In this document: positions 27,133 through 35,998 of the stretch, piece by piece
Position numbering within the stretch: position 1 is the first letter of the stretch
Layout: the number at the start of each line of letters is the position of its first letter
Source of the DNA: an uncultured Lachnospiraceae bacterium
GTDB taxonomy: Bacteria; Bacillota; Clostridia; Lachnospirales; Lachnospiraceae
DNA length: 64,000 nt
Direction of reading: 5' to 3'
Assembly (NCBI GenBank): GCA_902801515.1
Contig: CADCII010000001.1
Location: 62,001 to 126,000, forward strand
Made by a program: the position numbers and the translations under genes
Notes under the pieces: model-generated
Told to the model about the DNA's origin: nothing
Seen by the model: the letters and a program-made list of their open reading frames with translations, nothing else
Databases searched by the model: none

Positions 27133-28146
27133 ATGAAAAAGAAACTGATGTCCCTGTTGCTTGCCGGATCCATGATTGCCGGACTGCTGGGCGGTACTAT
27201 GACCGCGAAGGCAGAAGATAACGACTTCACCATCGTTACGATTGTTAAACTGACTGGTGTTGCGTGGTTCGACCGTATGGAAGAAGGCGTTAACAAGTTT
27301 GCTGAGGATACTGGTGTTGATGCTTACCAGATTGGTGACACGACTGCTGACCCGGCTGCTCAGGTGCAGAAGATCCGCGAGGCAATGGATGCGGGCGCTG
27401 ATGCAATCTGCGTTGTTCCGAACTCAACAGAGTCACTGGAAGAAGTATTCAAAGAAGCCCGTGAGAAGGGCATCATCGTAATCGCTCACGAAGCTTCCGA
27501 TGTCCAGAATGCAGACTACGATATCGAGGCATTTGACAATGCAGCATATGGTCAGCACTTCATGGAAGAATACCTTGGACCGATGATGGAAGGAAAGGGC
27601 AAATACACCACCTTCGTCGGCTCCCTGACCGCTACTTCCCACAATGAATGGGTAGATGCTTCCGTTGCTTTCCAGGAAGAGAACTATCCGGATATGGAAC
27701 TGGTTTCCAATAAGAACGAGACCACTGAAGACTCAGAGAATGCTTACAACATCACGAAGCAGCTGCTTCAGAGTGATCCGGACATCGTCGGCTTCCAGGG
27801 CTCCGCTATGACGGATATCCCGGGTGCTGCACGTGCGATCGAAGAGATGGGTCTGCAGGATTCCACCTTCGCAGTAGGAACTTCTCTTGTTTCGGTTTCC
27901 GGCCAGTATCTTGAGACCGGCGCTATCGACAAGATCTCCTTCTGGGATCCGGCTCTGGCAGGATATGCAATGAATGAGATCGCTCTGAAACTTCTCAAGG
28001 GCGAGGAGATCACAGACGGCATGGATCTTGAGGCAGAAGGCTATCAGGGCCTGCTGCTCAAAGAGAACGACAAGGGCGCGAAGGTCCTCTACGGACAGGC
28101 GTGGATCGATGTCGACAAGGACAACATGGGCGACTATGACTTCTAA
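27133..28146 (+). CDS. sugar ABC transporter substrate-binding protein (RbsB/RhaS-like)
   Basis: A 337-residue type I periplasmic-binding-fold protein delivering a sugar or polyol to the importer that follows. It begins with a clear signal peptide: Lys-rich start, hydrophobic core to about residue 24, then AKA-E cleavage. The mature part has the RbsB/RhaS pattern TADPAAQVQKIREAMDAGADAI and GFQGSAMTDIPGAARAI. There is no lipobox cysteine, which is unusual for a Gram-positive binding protein. ATG 27133 is chosen because GGAGG is 7 bp before it; ATG 27127 is too close. A hairpin lies on each side of the gene. Confidence 0.88.
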   Translation: MKKKLMSLLLAGSMIAGLLGGTMTAKAEDNDFTIVTIVKLTGVAWFDRMEEGVNKFAEDTGVDAYQIGDTTADPAAQVQKIREAMDAGADAICVVPNSTESLEEVFKEAREKGIIVIAHEASDVQNADYDIEAFDNAAYGQHFMEEYLGPMMEGKGKYTTFVGSLTATSHNEWVDASVAFQEENYPDMELVSNKNETTEDSENAYNITKQLLQSDPDIVGFQGSAMTDIPGAARAIEEMGLQDSTFAVGTSLVSVSGQYLETGAIDKISFWDPALAGYAMNEIALKLLKGEEITDGMDLEAEGYQGLLLKENDKGAKVLYGQAWIDVDKDNMGDYDF

Positions 28147-28211
28147 TTTTAGAGATATAGAATAAAGCAAAATCGTATCTTCTTTAATCAGCAGATCAAT
28201 TTGCTTTTTGC

Positions 28212-28247
28212 GAGGGACTGTTATGGAGGATGTCATAACAGTCCCTC
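28212..28247 (+). other. intercistronic stem-loop after the binding-protein gene
   Basis: A perfect 14-bp stem (28212-28225 with 28234-28247) with an 8-nt loop and no T run. Such hairpins after binding-protein genes protect the upstream message from 3' decay or reduce read-through, giving more binding protein than transporter. Confidence 0.6.
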
Positions 28248-28295
28248 CTCCGTATGGAGGGACAACAGAATTCCGATTCGGAAAGGAAGAGACGC

Positions 28296-29810
28296 ATGGC
28301 AGGGAAAACACTAATCAAGCTGAACGGGATCTCCATCTCCTTCGGCGGCGTGCATGCGCTGCAGGATGTGGACTTTGAGGTCCTGGAAGGGCAGACACTG
28401 TGCCTGGCGGGAGAAAACGGCGGCGGAAAATCCACGCTGATCAAGATCATCTCGGGCTTCTACCGGCCGGACAGAGGTACGATCGAGATCGATGGAAAGC
28501 AGTATTCGCACCTGACACCGAAGCAGGCGATCAACCTTGGCATACAGGTCATCTATCAGGATTTTGCCATTTTCCCGAACCTGACCGTGGCAGAGAATAT
28601 TGCGCTCTCAGCGGAACGGCTTGACGGCAGGAAAACGGTCAACTGGAAAAATGTCAGGAAGCGTGCCCAGGAAGCGCTCGACATGATCAATGTAAAAATG
28701 GATCTGGACGCAATCCTCGCTGATCTTCCCGTAGCCAGCAAGCAGCTGGTCGCAATCTGCCGCTCACTGCTGCAGAACGCAAGGCTTCTCATCATGGATG
28801 AGCCGACCACGGCACTCACGAAGAATGAGATCAATTCTCTCTTCAAGGTGATCAGGGATCTGCAGAAGAAGGGAATCTCTGTCATCTTCGTCAGCCATAA
28901 GCTTGATGAGGTCTATGAGGTTGCGGAACAGCTGGTGATCCTGCGGAACGGCAAGAAAGTTATCGAGGGACCGATCCGGGAATTTGACCGGAAACGGTTC
29001 ATTTACTACATGACGGGCCGCGAGATCGAAAGTGAAACATTTGAGGCGAAAAACATCGGATCAGAGCCCGTCCTCGAGGTGAGGAACATCGGGATCAAGG
29101 ATCTGTTTGCAGATATTTCTTTCAAACTTTATGCAGGTGAGGTGCTGGGGATCACCGGACTGCTCGGTTCCGGGCGAAGTGAACTGGCGCGGGCGCTGTT
29201 TAATCTGGAGAAGATCGACACAGGTCAGATTTTCCTGGAAGGGAAAGAGCTGAAACTGAGCAGTGTGAAAGATGCGATCAACGCAGGAATTGCGTATGTG
29301 CCGGAAGACCGGCTGACAGAAGGGCTCTTCATGCCGCAGACGATCTCGCGCAACATGATCTCTGCTGTGATCGAACGCAATCTCAACAAAGCAGGACTGA
29401 TTGACAATGCAGGCGTGAAAGAACGGTCAGCCGAATGGGTAAAGGAACTGAAGGTCAAGACTCCTTCCACGGAGCTGCCGGTACAGGCCCTGTCCGGCGG
29501 CAATCAGCAGAAGGTAGTCCTTGCGAAATGGCTTTCGACGAAACCGAAAGTACTGATCCTGAACAGTCCGACCGTGGGAATTGACGTCGGCGCGAAGGCA
29601 GATATCTACGCCTATACAAGAAGGCTGGCTGAGGAGGGGATCGGTGTGATCATCATCTCGGACGATCTGCCTGAAGTTCTCGATAACTGCAACCGTGCGC
29701 TCATCATGAAGCGGGGCAGGCTGGCCGGTGAATTCGAGACCAGTGAGATGAACGAGACCCGCCTGGCGGATATCCTGGCGGAGGCCAGTGGTAAAGGAGG
29801 TGCTGCGTGA
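28296..29810 (+). CDS. sugar ABC transporter ATP-binding protein (RbsA type, two ABC domains)
   Basis: A 504-residue tandem ATPase energising the permeases that follow. The first domain has Walker A AGENGGGKST and Walker B LLIMDEPTTAL; the second has the degenerate GLLGSGRSE and the signature LSGGNQQK with EDR and D-loop segments. This one-strong, one-degenerate pattern is normal for RbsA/MglA-type proteins (carbohydrate uptake transporter class 2). ATG 28296 follows AAGGAAG; the frame is open for 14 codons upstream without a site. Its stop overlaps the next gene. Confidence 0.93.
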   Translation: MAGKTLIKLNGISISFGGVHALQDVDFEVLEGQTLCLAGENGGGKSTLIKIISGFYRPDRGTIEIDGKQYSHLTPKQAINLGIQVIYQDFAIFPNLTVAENIALSAERLDGRKTVNWKNVRKRAQEALDMINVKMDLDAILADLPVASKQLVAICRSLLQNARLLIMDEPTTALTKNEINSLFKVIRDLQKKGISVIFVSHKLDEVYEVAEQLVILRNGKKVIEGPIREFDRKRFIYYMTGREIESETFEAKNIGSEPVLEVRNIGIKDLFADISFKLYAGEVLGITGLLGSGRSELARALFNLEKIDTGQIFLEGKELKLSSVKDAINAGIAYVPEDRLTEGLFMPQTISRNMISAVIERNLNKAGLIDNAGVKERSAEWVKELKVKTPSTELPVQALSGGNQQKVVLAKWLSTKPKVLILNSPTVGIDVGAKADIYAYTRRLAEEGIGVIIISDDLPEVLDNCNRALIMKRGRLAGEFETSEMNETRLADILAEASGKGGAA

Positions 29811-30811
29811 TGCTGAAGAAAGCAATGAAGACAAATGAGTTTTTTGTGCTGATCGCCCTCGTTGTACTCTGCCTCATCATCGGGATCGCGAACCCGGTAT
29901 TCTTTACGACCGGCAATGTCGTGTCTCTGATGAAGAACAGTATCGTGATGGGAATCATGACGTTTGCGCTCATGCCAGGCATCATTGCGGGAGGAATCGA
30001 TGTTTCCTTCCCGGCCATCGCAGTCTGCGGCATGTTTACCACAAGTAAGATCCTGGACAGTATCGGTTACGGGGGACCGGTGATCCTGCCGATCCTGATG
30101 TCCATCGCAATAGGAACGGTACTCGGATTCCTGAACGGCGTCATCATTACGAGATTCTCTCTCCCGGCGTTCATCGTGACCCTGGGTACTTCTTCCCTGT
30201 ACTATGGCCTTCTGATCACGCTGGTCGGAAGCAAGCCGGTAAACAGACTGTGCAAGCCCATGGAGGATTTCGGAAAGGCTGTCATGATCAGCGGCAGATC
30301 CGGAGCGGTCACCACGACCTGTACCTGGACATTCCTGTTTCTTGTAGCGGTCGCCCTCATCGTATACCTGATCCTGAAGTATACGATGCTCGGCAGAGGC
30401 ATCTACGCAATCGGCGGAAACCGTGTCTCGGCAGAAAGAGCCGGATTCAACGTCACCGGCATCCTGATCTTCGTCTACACCTTTATCGGTGCGTGCGCGG
30501 GTCTCGCCGGAATCTGTCATACAATGCAGGCACGTATCTGCATGCCGACGGATCTGATGGGAAGTGAGATGCTCTGCATCGCGGCAGTCGTCCTGGGCGG
30601 AACCAATATCGCCGGGGGCAGAGGCACCGTTATCGGAACAACACTCGGCCTGATCCTGATTACCGTTGCACGCAGTTCTCTGACGCTGGTCGGCATCGAT
30701 TCTTCCTGGCAGCAGATGATCGTAGGCATCATCATCGTCGCAGGTACGGCACTCTCCGCATACAAGGAACTGAAGAGCAGCCGGAAGATCGCGAAGATAC
30801 TGGAAGACTAG
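29810..30811 (+). CDS. sugar ABC transporter permease, first subunit (RbsC-like)
   Basis: An approximately 333-residue membrane protein with 8 to 10 helices and the BPD_transp_2 pattern; GGIDVSFPAIA and the late VVLGGTNIAGGRGTVIGT, the ATPase-coupling region, are characteristic. AAAGGAGG precedes two adjacent starts, GTG 29807 and ATG 29810, both overlapping the ATPase stop. It pairs with the second permease to form the channel. Confidence 0.9.
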   Translation: MLKKAMKTNEFFVLIALVVLCLIIGIANPVFFTTGNVVSLMKNSIVMGIMTFALMPGIIAGGIDVSFPAIAVCGMFTTSKILDSIGYGGPVILPILMSIAIGTVLGFLNGVIITRFSLPAFIVTLGTSSLYYGLLITLVGSKPVNRLCKPMEDFGKAVMISGRSGAVTTTCTWTFLFLVAVALIVYLILKYTMLGRGIYAIGGNRVSAERAGFNVTGILIFVYTFIGACAGLAGICHTMQARICMPTDLMGSEMLCIAAVVLGGTNIAGGRGTVIGTTLGLILITVARSSLTLVGIDSSWQQMIVGIIIVAGTALSAYKELKSSRKIAKILED

Positions 30812-30824
30812 GGAGGGCTGACAG

Positions 30825-31856
30825 ATGCGCAATGAAAAAGGCTTTGTAAAATATATCAGGGATATCACGCAGGATGCGCGGATGGTGCGGCTCTTTGTCA
30901 TCATGGTGACGGCATTTGTGATTATGGGCGCGGCGAACGGCAAGAAGTTCCTGTCCCTGTCGAATTTCCAGTCGATGGCAAGAACCTTCCCCGAAGTCGG
31001 TATCCTGGCGATAGCCGTTTCGCTGGCTATGCTGCTGGGCGGCATCAACCTGTCCGTGGTCGGCATCGCGAACCTCAGCGGAATCTTCTGCTGCCAGTTC
31101 ATTATCTGGGCCCAGGAGAAGATCGGAATGTGGCCTGCGATCTTTATCGGTCTTGCGATCGCGATGGCCGTCGGAGCACTCTGCGGCCTGCTGAACGGCT
31201 TCCTGATCGCTTATGTCGGAATCCCAGCGATGCTCGCCACGCTGGGAGCCCAGGAAATATTCACGGGAATCGGCGTAGGCGTGACCAAGGGAGCAGCTGT
31301 CTTCGGGACGCCATCCGAGTTTACCTTCTTCGGCGGCGCCTATATCTTCGGCGTGATCCCGATGTCTCTGATCGTCTTCGTGATCGTGGTCATCATCTTC
31401 ACGATCCTTCTTCAGAGAAAACAGTACGGCATGGAACTCTACCTCGTAGGAACAAACTCGAAGGCATCAAGATTCTCAGGTATTAAAAATGAACGTGTCA
31501 TCCTGAAGACGCATGTCTACGGCGGCATCCTCTCAGCAATTGCCGGTATCATCATCGCGTCAGGAACGAACTCAGCCAAGGCAAGTTATGGATCTTCCTA
31601 TGTTCTGCGCTGCCTGATCGTCGCGATCCTGGGCGGAATCAATCCGTCAGGAGGATTCGGCAAGATTACGGGAGTTGTCATGGCTGTACTCACGATTCAG
31701 TTCCTTTCCAGCGGTTTTGGCATCCTGCGTGTAGACAGTTACTTCCAGACATTTGTCTGGGGAGCAGTACTGGTCGGGGATATGATTCTCAACTACTGTC
31801 TGGATAAGCTTGCCGAGAACAGAAAGAAGAAAAAAGCAGAGAAGGAAAACGCATAA
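30825..31856 (+). CDS. sugar ABC transporter permease, second subunit (RbsC-like)
   Basis: A 343-residue homologue of the preceding permease with the same GGINLSVVGIANLSG and AILGGINPSGGFGKITGV landmarks and a Lys/Glu-rich cytoplasmic tail. It starts 14 bp after the first permease. Two different RbsC-type subunits in tandem are typical of the AI-2, rhamnose and tetritol type importers rather than the ribose type with one permease. Confidence 0.9.
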   Translation: MRNEKGFVKYIRDITQDARMVRLFVIMVTAFVIMGAANGKKFLSLSNFQSMARTFPEVGILAIAVSLAMLLGGINLSVVGIANLSGIFCCQFIIWAQEKIGMWPAIFIGLAIAMAVGALCGLLNGFLIAYVGIPAMLATLGAQEIFTGIGVGVTKGAAVFGTPSEFTFFGGAYIFGVIPMSLIVFVIVVIIFTILLQRKQYGMELYLVGTNSKASRFSGIKNERVILKTHVYGGILSAIAGIIIASGTNSAKASYGSSYVLRCLIVAILGGINPSGGFGKITGVVMAVLTIQFLSSGFGILRVDSYFQTFVWGAVLVGDMILNYCLDKLAENRKKKKAEKENA

Positions 31857-31897
31857 CCAAACAGGAACAGTTTTATACACATAAGGAGGAAATGACT

Positions 31898-32905
31898 ATG
31901 CAGAGATTACTTAACAAACCGGAAGATTATGTTGATGAGATGCTGAAAGGCATATATGCCGCATATCCGGACCGGGTGAAATATGTAAACGATGACCTCA
32001 GGTGCTATGTGACAACGAAAAAGACAGAGGGCAAAGTCGGCATCATGACCGGCGGCGGTTCCGGACATCTTCCGCTGTTCCTGGGCTATGTAGGAGACGG
32101 AATGATCGACGGCTGCGCGATCGGCGGAGTATTCCAGTCCCCGAGCGCGGAGCAGATTGCAAACGTGACCAGAGAGATCGACTCCGGTGCGGGCGTGCTC
32201 TATGTGTACGGCAACTATACAGGCGACATCATGAACTTTGAGATGGCAGAAGAACTCGTGGACTTTGACGACATCAAGTGCCTCCACGTGAAAGGCTGCG
32301 ACGATGTGGCATCCGCCGACAAGGGGGATGAAGACAAGCGCCGCGGAGTCGCCGGCATCTATTTTGTTTTCAAATGCGCAGGCGCGGCTGCTGACGCAAT
32401 GCTGCCGCTGGAAGAAGTTGCAAGGATCGCTGAGAAGGCAAACGGCGCAGTGCGCACCTTCGGTGTTGCTCTGTCTCCCTGCATCATTCCGGAGAACGGC
32501 AAGGCTAATTTCTCAGTCAATGAAGGCGAGATGGAACTGGGCATGGGCATCCACGGAGAACCCGGCGTAGAGGTCTGCCCGGTCAAGACAGCGGATGAGA
32601 CCGTAGACTATATGCTGGAGCGTATCCTGAAGGATCTGGAGGCGAAGGAAGGCGACGAGGTTGCAGTCCTTATGAACGGGCTTGGCGCAACGCCGCTTGA
32701 GGAACTGTACATCATGTACCGCCGTGTCAATGAGACGCTGACAGAAAAGGGTATCAAAGTATACTTCGCGAAGCTTGGTGAATTTGCAACATCCATGGAT
32801 ATGGCCGGAGCTTCGGTCTCTGTCATGAAGCTGGATGACGAATTGAAGAAGTATCTGTCACCGGCAGCTGATACACCGTTTATTCACCAGAATGCCATCG
32901 GATGA
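31898..32905 (+). CDS. DhaK-type dihydroxyacetone/tetrulose kinase, substrate subunit
   Basis: A 335-residue homologue of DhaK. It keeps the substrate pocket GGGSGHLPLFLGYVG and the covalent histidine at 219 in GMGIHGEPG (H218 in E. coli DhaK), which forms a hemiaminal with the keto group of the substrate. It therefore handles a short ketose such as dihydroxyacetone or erythrulose. ATG 31898 is chosen because AAGGAGG is 8 bp before it; ATG 31892 is too near. No DhaM phosphocarrier gene is adjacent, so the kinase probably uses ATP or a remote DhaM. DhaL follows with overlapping ends. Confidence 0.88.
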   Translation: MQRLLNKPEDYVDEMLKGIYAAYPDRVKYVNDDLRCYVTTKKTEGKVGIMTGGGSGHLPLFLGYVGDGMIDGCAIGGVFQSPSAEQIANVTREIDSGAGVLYVYGNYTGDIMNFEMAEELVDFDDIKCLHVKGCDDVASADKGDEDKRRGVAGIYFVFKCAGAAADAMLPLEEVARIAEKANGAVRTFGVALSPCIIPENGKANFSVNEGEMELGMGIHGEPGVEVCPVKTADETVDYMLERILKDLEAKEGDEVAVLMNGLGATPLEELYIMYRRVNETLTEKGIKVYFAKLGEFATSMDMAGASVSVMKLDDELKKYLSPAADTPFIHQNAIG

Positions 32906-32922
32906 AAGAGAGGATACCTGCC

Positions 32923-33552
32923 ATGGAGATAACCAGAGAAGACGTTGTCCGTTTTATTGAAAAAGCTTCAGATGAAATGAACGCGAATAAGGATTACCTG
33001 ATTGAACTGGATGCGAATTCCGGCGACGGGGATCTGGGACTTACGATGAGCAAGGGCTTTATGGCCGCAAAAGAGAAAGCAGAAGCATCTGAAGAGACAG
33101 ATCTCGGAAAACTGTTCTTTGCAGTGGGATCCGCGATCGCATCTGCCGTTCCGTCAACAATGGGAACCCTGATGGGAAGCGGAATGCTCGGCGCGGCAAA
33201 GGCTCTGAAGGGCAGAGAGAGCCTGGACGCAGATGGTTTTGCCACATTTGCCAAAGGGTATTACGACGGCGTACAGAAGAGAGGAAAAGCCAATCCGGGA
33301 GAGCGTACGCTGCTTGATTCCCTGAAGCCTGCAGCAGATGCTGCCAGGGCAGCTGCCGACGAGGGCTGCGACGATAAGAAAGAGATCGCGAAGAAAGCCT
33401 ATGAGGCAGCGTGCGCAGGAGTGGAAGCCACAAAAGAGATGGCTCCTGTTTACGGCAAGGCATTTGTGCACAGAGAGAAACTGCACGGTGTGCCGGACCA
33501 GGGGGCGATCGTAGGAAGTCTGTTATATAAAGCATGGGTGGAAGCACTCTGA
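32923..33552 (+). CDS. DhaL-type kinase, nucleotide-binding subunit
   Basis: A 209-residue all-alpha DhaL domain; the segment LIELDANSGDGDLG carries the Asp cluster that binds Mg and the adenine nucleotide, followed by the lid residues in MGTLMGSGMLGAA. ATG 32923 is supported by GAGAGG; an ATG at 32902 overlaps the DhaK stop but lacks a site. Together with DhaK it forms one kinase, most likely for a C3-C4 ketose. Confidence 0.88.
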   Translation: MEITREDVVRFIEKASDEMNANKDYLIELDANSGDGDLGLTMSKGFMAAKEKAEASEETDLGKLFFAVGSAIASAVPSTMGTLMGSGMLGAAKALKGRESLDADGFATFAKGYYDGVQKRGKANPGERTLLDSLKPAADAARAAADEGCDDKKEIAKKAYEAACAGVEATKEMAPVYGKAFVHREKLHGVPDQGAIVGSLLYKAWVEAL

Positions 33553-33569
33553 AGGAGGAATGCAGCTTT

Positions 33570-34379
33570 ATGTGGATGAAGGAACTATTCGGCGTTGAGA
33601 AGCCGATCATTGCCATGTGCCATATGCAGCCTATGCCGGGAGATCCGGCATACGATGCGGACGGCGGTATGGAGAAGGTGCTGGAGTGCGCCAGGAAAGA
33701 TCTTCTGGCACTTCAGGAAGGCGGCGTTGACGGTATCATGTTCTCAAATGAGTTCAGCCTGCCTTATCTCACAAAAGTGGAAACCGTGACAGTCGCCAGC
33801 ATGGCTGCCGTGATCGGAGAACTGAAAAGTGAGATTAAGATTCCCTACGGGGTCAACTGCCTCTGGGATCCGGTTGCCTCTATCGATCTTGCGGTCGCCG
33901 TAGGCGGCAAGTTCATTCGCGAGATCATCACAGGAGTTTATGCTTCGGATTTCGGACTGTGGAATACCAACGTCGGAGCTACTGTCCGCCATAAGATGGC
34001 AGTGTCCGGGAAGGACATCAAGATGCTCTACAATATCGTCCCTGAAGCCGCGACTTACCTGGGCGGAAGGGATATCGAGAGCATTGCCAAGACGACAGAG
34101 TTCAATAATCATCCGGACGCACTGTGCGTTTCCGGACTTACAGCGGGATCAGAGACCGATACACAGATCCTGATGCGTGTCAAAAATGCCGTAAAGCATA
34201 CTCCGGTGCTCTGCAATACCGGATGCAATAAGGACAATATTAAAAGACAGCTTCAGTATTCGGACGGCGCGGTCTGCGCAACGACATTCAAGGTTGACGG
34301 GATATTTGAGAATCCTGTCGATGTAAACCGCGTGAAAGAATTCATGGCGGAGGTAAAAGATTTCCGTGCCGGACTGTGA
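33570..34379 (+). CDS. BtpA/SgcQ family protein
   Basis: A 269-residue TIM-barrel-like protein of the BtpA family, whose founder affects photosystem I stability in cyanobacteria and whose E. coli member SgcQ lies in a sugar locus. The N-terminal KPIIAMCHMQPMPGDPAYD and the VGGKFIREIITGVYASDFG segment are family hallmarks. Its reaction is not established. In this position, between a ketose kinase and an FGGY kinase, a role as aldolase, lyase or isomerase in the pathway is plausible. ATG 33570 follows AGGAGG. Confidence 0.82.
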   Translation: MWMKELFGVEKPIIAMCHMQPMPGDPAYDADGGMEKVLECARKDLLALQEGGVDGIMFSNEFSLPYLTKVETVTVASMAAVIGELKSEIKIPYGVNCLWDPVASIDLAVAVGGKFIREIITGVYASDFGLWNTNVGATVRHKMAVSGKDIKMLYNIVPEAATYLGGRDIESIAKTTEFNNHPDALCVSGLTAGSETDTQILMRVKNAVKHTPVLCNTGCNKDNIKRQLQYSDGAVCATTFKVDGIFENPVDVNRVKEFMAEVKDFRAGL

Positions 34380-34456
34380 TCCGGATGAACTCAGCGGGGG
34401 AAGGTTCCCTCGCTGAGATCTGGTTTGGGCAGGAACAGAATAGTTGGGGGATGGTT

Positions 34457-35992
34457 ATGTCAGAAAAATATATAGTGGGATTCGATATGGGCACAGGCAG
34501 TGTCCGGGTTGGCGTCTATAAACTGGACGGTCATGAGATAGGCTTTGCCGCGACGGAATATGAGACGATCCACGAGCATCCGGGCTGGGCAGAACAGCGC
34601 CCCATGGACTGGTGGAACGGTCTTCAGAAGAGCATGAAGGCTGCCATGGAGATGGCGGGCGTCGACAAAGAGGACATCATAGCGATCGGATATGATGTGA
34701 CCTGCTGCTCCGTCATGCTCTGCAAGAAGGACGGAACGCCGCTGCGCGACTGCCTGATCTGGATGGATGTACGCTCCGCAAAGGAGGCAGAGGAGATCGC
34801 CGCAACCGGTGATGACGCTCTTAAGTTCAACAGTTACGGCAGTGTGTCCGCAGAGTGGATGCCCTGTAAGGCATTGTGGCTGAAGCGCCATGAGAGAGAG
34901 AATTATGATGCGGCTGATGTGGTCTGCGAATGCACAGACTGGATCACCTACATGCTGACCGGAAGATGGACCGCGAGCATGTCCAATATATCCGCACGCT
35001 GGTACTACGATTCCAGAAACGGCGGATTCCCGAAGTCTCTGTATGAGGCTGTCGGACTGGGAGACGTTCTGGAGAAGTTCCCCCAGGATATTCATTTCCT
35101 CGGAGATTCACTGGGAACACTTACGAAAGAAGCCGCGCAGTTCCTCGGACTGAGCGAGAATACGATCGTTGCCCAGGGCGGCCCGGATGCATTTATCGGC
35201 TGCTTCGGACTGGGCGTGATCTCGCCCGGAAAAGTTGCTCTGATCACAGGGTCCAGCCACCTGATCCTCGGCCTGACAGATGTGTTCAAGTACTCAAAGA
35301 GCGGTATCTTTGGTCCGTTCCCGGGAGCTATCCGCGAGGAATACGGCATGGTAGAGGGAGGACAGACATCTTCCGGCTCCATCGTCAGCTGGTTCAAGAA
35401 TAACTTCTGCGGCGACCTGAAGGATAAAGAAGGAGGCGCCTACGGGGAACTGAACCGGCAGGCAGCGAAGCTGGAACCGGGTTCTGACGGACTTCTGGTG
35501 CTCGACTGGTGGCAGGGCAACCGGACGCCATACACGGACGGAAGTATCCGGGGCAATATCTACGGCCTGTCCCTTGGACATACGCAGGGGCATCTGTTCC
35601 GCGCTATCATGGAAGGCGTGGCTTACGGGACAGAGAATGTATTCCAGTCATTCCGTGAAGCGGGGTATGAGGTAAATGAGATCTACATGGGCGGCGGCAC
35701 TACGAACAGTGACCTTTTCATGCAGATCCATGCGGATGTATCCAATGTTGTCGTAAACGTTCCGGAAGATCCTCAGTCCTGTGCGCTCGGAAGCGCGATC
35801 CTTGCGACGATCGCCGCCGGCGTCTATGACACTTTTGAAGAGGCTGTCGCGCATATGGTCCGCTACAGCAAGAGGATCGAGCCGAACCTGGAAAACCATA
35901 AGAAATATCAGCAGTATTTTGCACAGTACCGCAAGGCGTACGATACCTTCGGACAGTGGATGCGGGATACCAGCGCTGTAAATGTGCATTGA
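34457..35992 (+). CDS. FGGY family carbohydrate kinase
   Basis: A 511-residue sugar kinase with the two actin-like domains: FDMGTGSVRVGVY (phosphate 1), the substrate motif LIWMDVRSAKEA, and the C-terminal MGGGTTNSDLFMQIHADV with the second signature. This subfamily phosphorylates polyols, ketopentoses or related sugars; the exact substrate is open, but residues near EWMPCKALW suggest a xylulo- or ribulokinase-like pocket. ATG 34457 is preferred because the G5 tract directly abuts ATG 34451. The UlaE-like gene begins 6 bp after its stop. Confidence 0.88.
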   Translation: MSEKYIVGFDMGTGSVRVGVYKLDGHEIGFAATEYETIHEHPGWAEQRPMDWWNGLQKSMKAAMEMAGVDKEDIIAIGYDVTCCSVMLCKKDGTPLRDCLIWMDVRSAKEAEEIAATGDDALKFNSYGSVSAEWMPCKALWLKRHERENYDAADVVCECTDWITYMLTGRWTASMSNISARWYYDSRNGGFPKSLYEAVGLGDVLEKFPQDIHFLGDSLGTLTKEAAQFLGLSENTIVAQGGPDAFIGCFGLGVISPGKVALITGSSHLILGLTDVFKYSKSGIFGPFPGAIREEYGMVEGGQTSSGSIVSWFKNNFCGDLKDKEGGAYGELNRQAAKLEPGSDGLLVLDWWQGNRTPYTDGSIRGNIYGLSLGHTQGHLFRAIMEGVAYGTENVFQSFREAGYEVNEIYMGGGTTNSDLFMQIHADVSNVVVNVPEDPQSCALGSAILATIAAGVYDTFEEAVAHMVRYSKRIEPNLENHKKYQQYFAQYRKAYDTFGQWMRDTSAVNVH

Positions 35993-35998
35993 CGGATA

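Noticed and set aside
29612-31102. Long minus-strand open frame of 496 codons.
   Set aside because: Antisense to the ATPase and first permease genes; low-complexity Asp/Gln/Arg composition marks it as a shadow.
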